DNA from: Acanthaster planci
Taxonomy: Eukaryota > Echinodermata > Asteroidea > Valvatida > Acanthasteridae
DNA: 64,000 bases
NCBI RefSeq assembly: GCF_001949145.1
Contig: NW_019091393.1
Span: forward strand, 317,684-381,683
Reading direction: 5' to 3'
A program made the position numbers and the translations under genes. Numbering within the stretch: position 1 is the first letter of the stretch; every line of letters begins with the position of its first letter. The notes beneath the pieces were generated by a model. It searched no databases, was not told the origin of the DNA, and was given only the letters and a program-made list of their open reading frames with translations. Positions 62,480 through 64,000 of this stretch are shown one piece after another.

Positions 62480-64000
62480 AATTCACAGAAGTGTACACTC
62501 CTGGGCATATCTCACGGCATTTTTGACCTAGTGGTTCGTTGAAAAACTTGTCTTGGTTTCATTTCTTTTGTTGAAGGTGTCCCGAATTGATGGGTGGTGT
62601 TGCTTCAGAAATGTGCCAGCTGTTGCCAGCTCTAGTATCAATAACGGGGTCTTTTTTTCCAGTAATATCGTTTCAGTTTGCTTCGAAAAGAGCAAGCCGA
62701 GTTTTTTGTTTGAACGTCTCATATTCACTTCGACATCCTGATGAATAATGGACACCAATGTGGATGACAAATATCGGCGGTACCTTGTGATTTCCAAAGC
62801 CCAAGATTCTCATAAAAGCCTGTGAACTTGAAAGTCCATCTGGCAACTTATGACTTCATGTCACAGAGCAGGTCACAGATGTTGTGTTAACTCAACAGCA
62901 TGTAACTAGTGCACGTAACTGTAGACACTTGCCCGTGAGTTCGAAGTTAGGCACCCGACAAAGATGCCCAACTAGGAACTACAGGTGCGCCACTGTTACC
63001 GTTGGGATGCTGGACGTTGTTTGCTGCCAAGCCACTTCACCCCCTGCTCGCCTCTCTTCGTACAGAATTATACACGGGTACCAGCTTTTAGCTGGGGAGC
63101 AACATTTGATGGACTCACCTCCCATCCTCTCACAGTGATTTGTACAGCCGTTTCGTTCTTAATTGGATACACGTGCATTTCTTTTAATACAAATAAACAC
63201 TCACATGCCTGAAGACCCACAGTGGCTCGGGACTTCGCTGAAGATTCTTTTCGGGGTAGGGACTTCTGGTCCCCTTTCCCATTTTTCTTATTTCTACAAG
63301 GTCTAAAAGTTTCAAGAATTCTCTCCGCATGCCACTGATTTTTTTCTCGATGCATGCACGGGACGTTCCCTTTTTCAAAAGATCATTCACAATCGACGGT
63401 TTCCAGTGGAGCTTACTGAAACACAGTGACTGTTTCTGTTCATGGCAGGCTCACTTACTGCTGCGGTTGAGTCGTCATTTTTCTCTCTCTGTCTCTCTTT
63501 TTTTAAGGCACCATTCTGCATAGATTCCATTATGTTTTAAAAGACATATACAAAGGCGTCCTTTGCTGAGCTGAAATACCGAAATTGCAGGCTTGCAATT
63601 TGATAAAGGGAGAGACATTGTGAAGTGAGCTGTGTCCTTTCCAAGAATTTGATTTGCAGTTGCGTCATCGGGAACTCCTTGGCAACCATTAAAGTTCCCA
63701 CGATCATGACAAACTGTGTCGGTGCGACGGTATGCTTTTCCTGGCCGCGATGGTTCGCCTGCGTCTGGATTGAATTAGTCTGGTCGGGGTGTGCCAATGT
63801 GCAGCGAGAGCCTGAGCTTGCCTCGTCGGAGACGCCTCCGCGGTAGGTCCCTGCCCTCTTTGCATTGTCACTGTGAACAACTGCACTTCTTGGAGATTAC
63901 ATTCGATTGGAGTAATTTGTCAGAATTGTTTCATAATATGTGTTCATTAGAAACGGCACCTGCAGAAACATTTTAGCAGTCAAGTTTGATCACTAAGGTC
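62480..64000. other. No confirmed gene
   Basis: On the minus strand a frame is open from about 63890 down to 63537 (roughly 118 codons, with Met starts inside). It shows no domain, signal peptide or membrane segment that I recognise. Nothing else stands out. Confidence 0.4.

Noticed and set aside
1-64000. CRISPR arrays, bacterial operons, rRNA genes, LTR elements or other virus-derived genes
   Set aside because: No spaced direct-repeat array, ribosome-binding-site-led gene strings, rRNA signatures, long terminal repeats or capsid/polymerase motifs were seen.

Overview
This is animal genomic DNA: sparse coding sequence, long introns, many decayed DNA-transposon derivatives, tRNA-derived SINE-like pieces, low-complexity tracts and homopolymer runs, one assembly gap (43362-43504) and one isolated ambiguous base near 9037. 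It has no bacterial-style gene packing. The sequence alone does not fix the species. A neuropeptide-type receptor with introns, hAT/MITE-rich DNA and frequent AGGCCTA-like palindromes would suit a marine invertebrate draft assembly, perhaps a non-vertebrate deuterostome; that is a weak inference.

Only one gene can be identified with confidence. It is a class A (rhodopsin-like) G-protein-coupled receptor on the minus strand. Its first coding exon (21691-22085) encodes the N-terminus to the end of TM3. A roughly 19.9 kb intron (1774-21690) follows. The second exon (1650-1773) encodes intracellular loop 2 and TM4. The exons join in frame through a split arginine codon of the E-R motif. TM5-TM7 were not found in 1-1649 and probably lie beyond the left edge.

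The intron holds a long fold-back element (7318-7524), a 24-bp tandem repeat (7657-7750), an intact-looking 283-bp hAT-type MITE with a perfect 8-bp target duplication (8780-9062), one copy of a dispersed repeat here called family R (10862-11035), one copy of a MITE family here called S (15059-15362), a tRNA-derived SINE-like element (about 18930-19083) and an 18-bp perfect hairpin with an AT loop (19910-19995).

Upstream of the receptor lie a 1.1 kb hAT-type non-autonomous element (22923-24036) and a 1.07 kb TGY trinucleotide tract (24247-25318). The remaining 38 kb shows no recognisable gene. It contains family R copies at 26043-26249 and 36999-37165, family S copies at 55734-56520 (with a nested insertion carrying a tRNA-Ser-like head) and 62118-62479, a 178-bp fold-back element (57082-57259), several short perfect hairpins and a cluster of CRE palindromes (47.5-50.5 kb). 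I found no convincing undescribed system. The best leads are the two new-looking repeat families, the CTCF-like core carried by family R, and the split receptor with its ERC motif.
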